Assembly (NCBI GenBank): GCA_035632095.1
Contig: DASQHM010000062.1
Location: 1 to 8,324 of the forward strand
DNA from: DASQHM01 sp035632095
GTDB taxonomy: Bacteria > Pseudomonadota > Alphaproteobacteria > Ferrovibrionales > Ferrovibrionaceae
DNA length: 8,324 nucleotides
Direction: 5' to 3'
A program made the translations under genes and the position numbers. The notes under the pieces are model-generated. The model worked only from the letters and a program-made list of their open reading frames with translations, was not told the DNA's origin and made no database searches. Positions 7,070 to 8,324 of the stretch are shown piece after piece. Positions within the stretch are counted from its first letter, which is position 1. Each line of letters begins with the position of its first letter.

Positions 7070-7111
7070 GGGCGGGCCGGAAGGCGATCGCCCCTGCCGC
7101 GTCCGGGCTTT

Positions 7112-7140
7112 CGCAGCTGCCGGCCCGGGCCGGCATTGCG
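7112..7140. repeat. Strong inverted repeat / hairpin, possible terminator
   Basis: The core TGCCGGCCCGGGCCGGCA (7118-7135) is a perfect 18-base palindrome. Outside it, CGCA (7112-7115) pairs with TGCG (7137-7140) across a small 2x1 internal loop. As RNA this could form a 7-bp GC stem with a CCGG loop plus a 4-bp lower stem. No T-run follows (CTTGG comes next), so it is not a classical Rho-independent terminator. It could still end or stabilise transcripts entering from the GMC gene, or be a protein site. Confidence 0.45.
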
Positions 7141-7170
7141 CTTGGCCGAAGGAATTCCGCGCGCGGTCCT

Positions 7171-7186
7171 GGATAACGTGTTACCC
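7171..7186. promoter_or_regulatory. Imperfect inverted repeat, candidate operator for the MFS gene
   Basis: GGATAAC-GT-GTTACCC has arms that pair at 6 of 7 positions around a 2-base centre. It ends 38 bases before the ATG of the transporter gene. Size and placement fit a dimeric repressor site. No matching regulator is visible in the window, and no clear -35/-10 pair could be assigned around it. Confidence 0.3.
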
Positions 7187-7224
7187 AGTCGGCCTGATCG
7201 CTCGATCTTGGTCTTGGATGCGAA

Positions 7225-8324
7225 ATGAACGACGGCGATTGGGCGCGTGATCCCGGCGCGCAAGCGTCTCGCCCCAGACTCCCCCGTGGTATCTGGGCGC
7301 TCGGCTTCGTCAGCATGCTCATGGACATTTCGTCCGAAATGATTCATGGCCTGCTTCCGGTGTTTCTCGTCTCCGTCCTCGGCGCGAGCACCGCAACCGT
7401 CGGTCTGATCGAAGGCGTCGGCGAAGCCACCGCTTCGATTTCGAAACTGTTCTCGGGCTGGGCCAGCGATCGCCTAGGCAAGCGCAAAGTCTTGACCGTC
7501 ATCGGATATGGGATGGCGGCCTTGTCCAAACCGCTCTTCGCCGTTGCGCCGACGTCGTCGTGGGTACTAGCGGCTCGGTTTTCGGACCGGGTCGGCAAGG
7601 GCATCCGCGGCGCGCCGCGGGACGCCTTGATCGGCGATATGGCGCCCGCCGAACTGCGCGGTGCGGCCTATGGCCTCAGACAGTCCCTCGACACGGTTGG
7701 CGCCTTTGCCGGACCGCTGATCGCCGTAGCGCTGATGGCGCTGCTTAGCGACAACTTCCGCCTCGTCTTCTGGCTTGCCGTCATTCCCGGGTTTGCTGCC
7801 GTAGCCGTTCTGGTTGTCGCCGTCCGGGAGCCGGCTCAGGCGCGGCCGGTCGCCGAAGCTCGGGCGCCGATCCGCCGGGCAGAGCTCGGCCGTCTTGGTG
7901 GCCTGTTCTGGGGCGTCGTTGCCGTTGGAACCATTCTGACCCTTGCCCGTTTCAGTGAGGCCTTCCTGATCCTCCGCGCCGGAGCAGTTGGATTGCCCGC
8001 CGCGTATGCGCCGTTGGTGTTGGTGGTCATGAACGTCGTCTACGCCGCCTTGGCCTATCCGATGGGCGCTTTATCGGATCGCGTGGATCGAAGGCTCCTG
8101 CTGGTCGCCGGATTCGCGGTCTTGATTCTCGCCGACATCGTGCTCGCGTTCGCGCCGGGCATTTGGATCGTGATGCTCGGCGTCGGCCTTTGGGGCCTGC
8201 ACATGGGAATGACCCAGGGTCTGCTCGCGGCGCTCGTCGCCGACACGGCGCCGGAGGCGCTGCGGGGCACCGCGTTTGGTGTGTTCAATTTCGCGAGTGG
8301 AGTCGCACTCTTGTTCGCAAGCCT
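7225..8324 (+). CDS. Major facilitator superfamily (MFS) transporter, 3'-partial
   Basis: This is an inner-membrane secondary transporter, probably a proton-coupled exporter. The frame is open from the ATG at 7225 to the window edge: 366 residues of an expected ~390-430. The N-terminus is cytoplasmic (1-21). Helix 1 then leads into the conserved DISSEMIHGLLPVFL (34-48). Motif A, GWASDRLGKRK, is at 78-88 in the loop between helices 2 and 3. RFSDRVGKGIRGAPRDAL (118-135) follows helix 4. A basic cytoplasmic loop (~201-222) separates the two six-helix halves. The second half shows its own motif A-like GALSDRVDRR (281-290) and LWGLHMGMTQG (322-332). The start suits the first helix at ~23. An ATG at 7218 is out of frame, and the ribosome binding site (GGAT at 7216-7219) is weak. 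The substrate is unknown. It is separated from the GMC gene by a decayed stretch and is probably an independent unit. Confidence 0.9.
   Translation, partial: MNDGDWARDPGAQASRPRLPRGIWALGFVSMLMDISSEMIHGLLPVFLVSVLGASTATVGLIEGVGEATASISKLFSGWASDRLGKRKVLTVIGYGMAALSKPLFAVAPTSSWVLAARFSDRVGKGIRGAPRDALIGDMAPAELRGAAYGLRQSLDTVGAFAGPLIAVALMALLSDNFRLVFWLAVIPGFAAVAVLVVAVREPAQARPVAEARAPIRRAELGRLGGLFWGVVAVGTILTLARFSEAFLILRAGAVGLPAAYAPLVLVVMNVVYAALAYPMGALSDRVDRRLLLVAGFAVLILADIVLAFAPGIWIVMLGVGLWGLHMGMTQGLLAALVADTAPEALRGTAFGVFNFASGVALLFAS

Larger units (their letters stand above)
6785..7224. other. 440-base stretch without an intact gene
   Basis: Between the GMC stop and the MFS start this stretch holds the hydrolase remnant (to 7069), then 155 bases with no convincing reading frame on either strand. 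The latter part contains a 10-base palindrome GGCGATCGCC (7083-7092), the 18-base palindrome at 7118-7135, and an operator-like inverted repeat at 7171-7186. No transposase fragment or flanking direct repeat was recognised. Confidence 0.6.

Noticed and set aside
7083..7092. 10-base palindrome GGCGATCGCC
   Set aside because: Short GC palindromes of this size recur by chance. It has no pairing beyond the core and no position suggesting function.
6966..7250. 94-codon + strand open frame and antisense frames across 6931-7347
   Set aside because: No recognisable features, no ribosome binding site, and they overlap the hydrolase remnant and the MFS start in other frames.
1..8324. Search for CRISPR arrays, tRNA/rRNA genes, insertion sequence ends, tandem repeats
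   Set aside because: No spaced repeats, no tRNA-like cloverleaf, and no transposase or terminal inverted repeat pair was recognised by eye.

Overview
The window looks like chromosomal DNA of a high-GC alphaproteobacterium, probably Hyphomicrobiales/Rhizobiales-like. That placement is inferred from GC-rich coding bias and from the kind of genes present: a family-5 solute-binding ABC cassette beside a soluble GMC oxidoreductase. No marker gene is present to fix the taxon. All supported genes are on the + strand. I see no tRNA, rRNA, CRISPR array, insertion sequence or phage gene.

Positions 1-5051 hold a dipeptide/oligopeptide-type (Dpp/Opp, PepT family) ABC importer in the canonical order: solute-binding protein (5' end cut by the window), permease B, permease C, ATPase D, ATPase F. 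The four transport genes after the binding protein are tightly packed: permease C and ATPase D both start by ATGA stop/start overlap, and ATPase F overlaps D by 8 bases. The binding protein would deliver a solute in the periplasm, B and C would form the channel, and D and F would hydrolyse ATP. Both ATPases carry a matching four-cysteine C-terminal motif of the kind that holds an Fe-S cluster in Dpp/Opp homologues. The substrate cannot be read from the sequence; 'peptide' is only the family default.

Positions 5052-5179 are a 128-base gap with a TTGACT box, a perfect 12-base palindrome and a strong ribosome binding site. They precede a complete 534-residue FAD-dependent GMC alcohol/choline-dehydrogenase-like oxidoreductase (5180-6784). 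Because of its own control region it is probably transcribed separately, though it may oxidise something related to what the importer takes up.

Positions 6785-7224 contain no intact gene. They hold what looks like the last ~70 residues of a metallo-beta-lactamase-fold hydrolase (a decayed gene), an 18-base perfect palindrome that can form a strong hairpin, and an imperfect operator-like inverted repeat. From 7225 to the window end runs a major facilitator superfamily (MFS) efflux-type transporter whose 3' end is cut off.

No clearly new system is evident. The items most worth a second look are the hydrolase remnant, the three inverted repeats in the gaps, the paired cysteine motifs, and the importer/GMC linkage.
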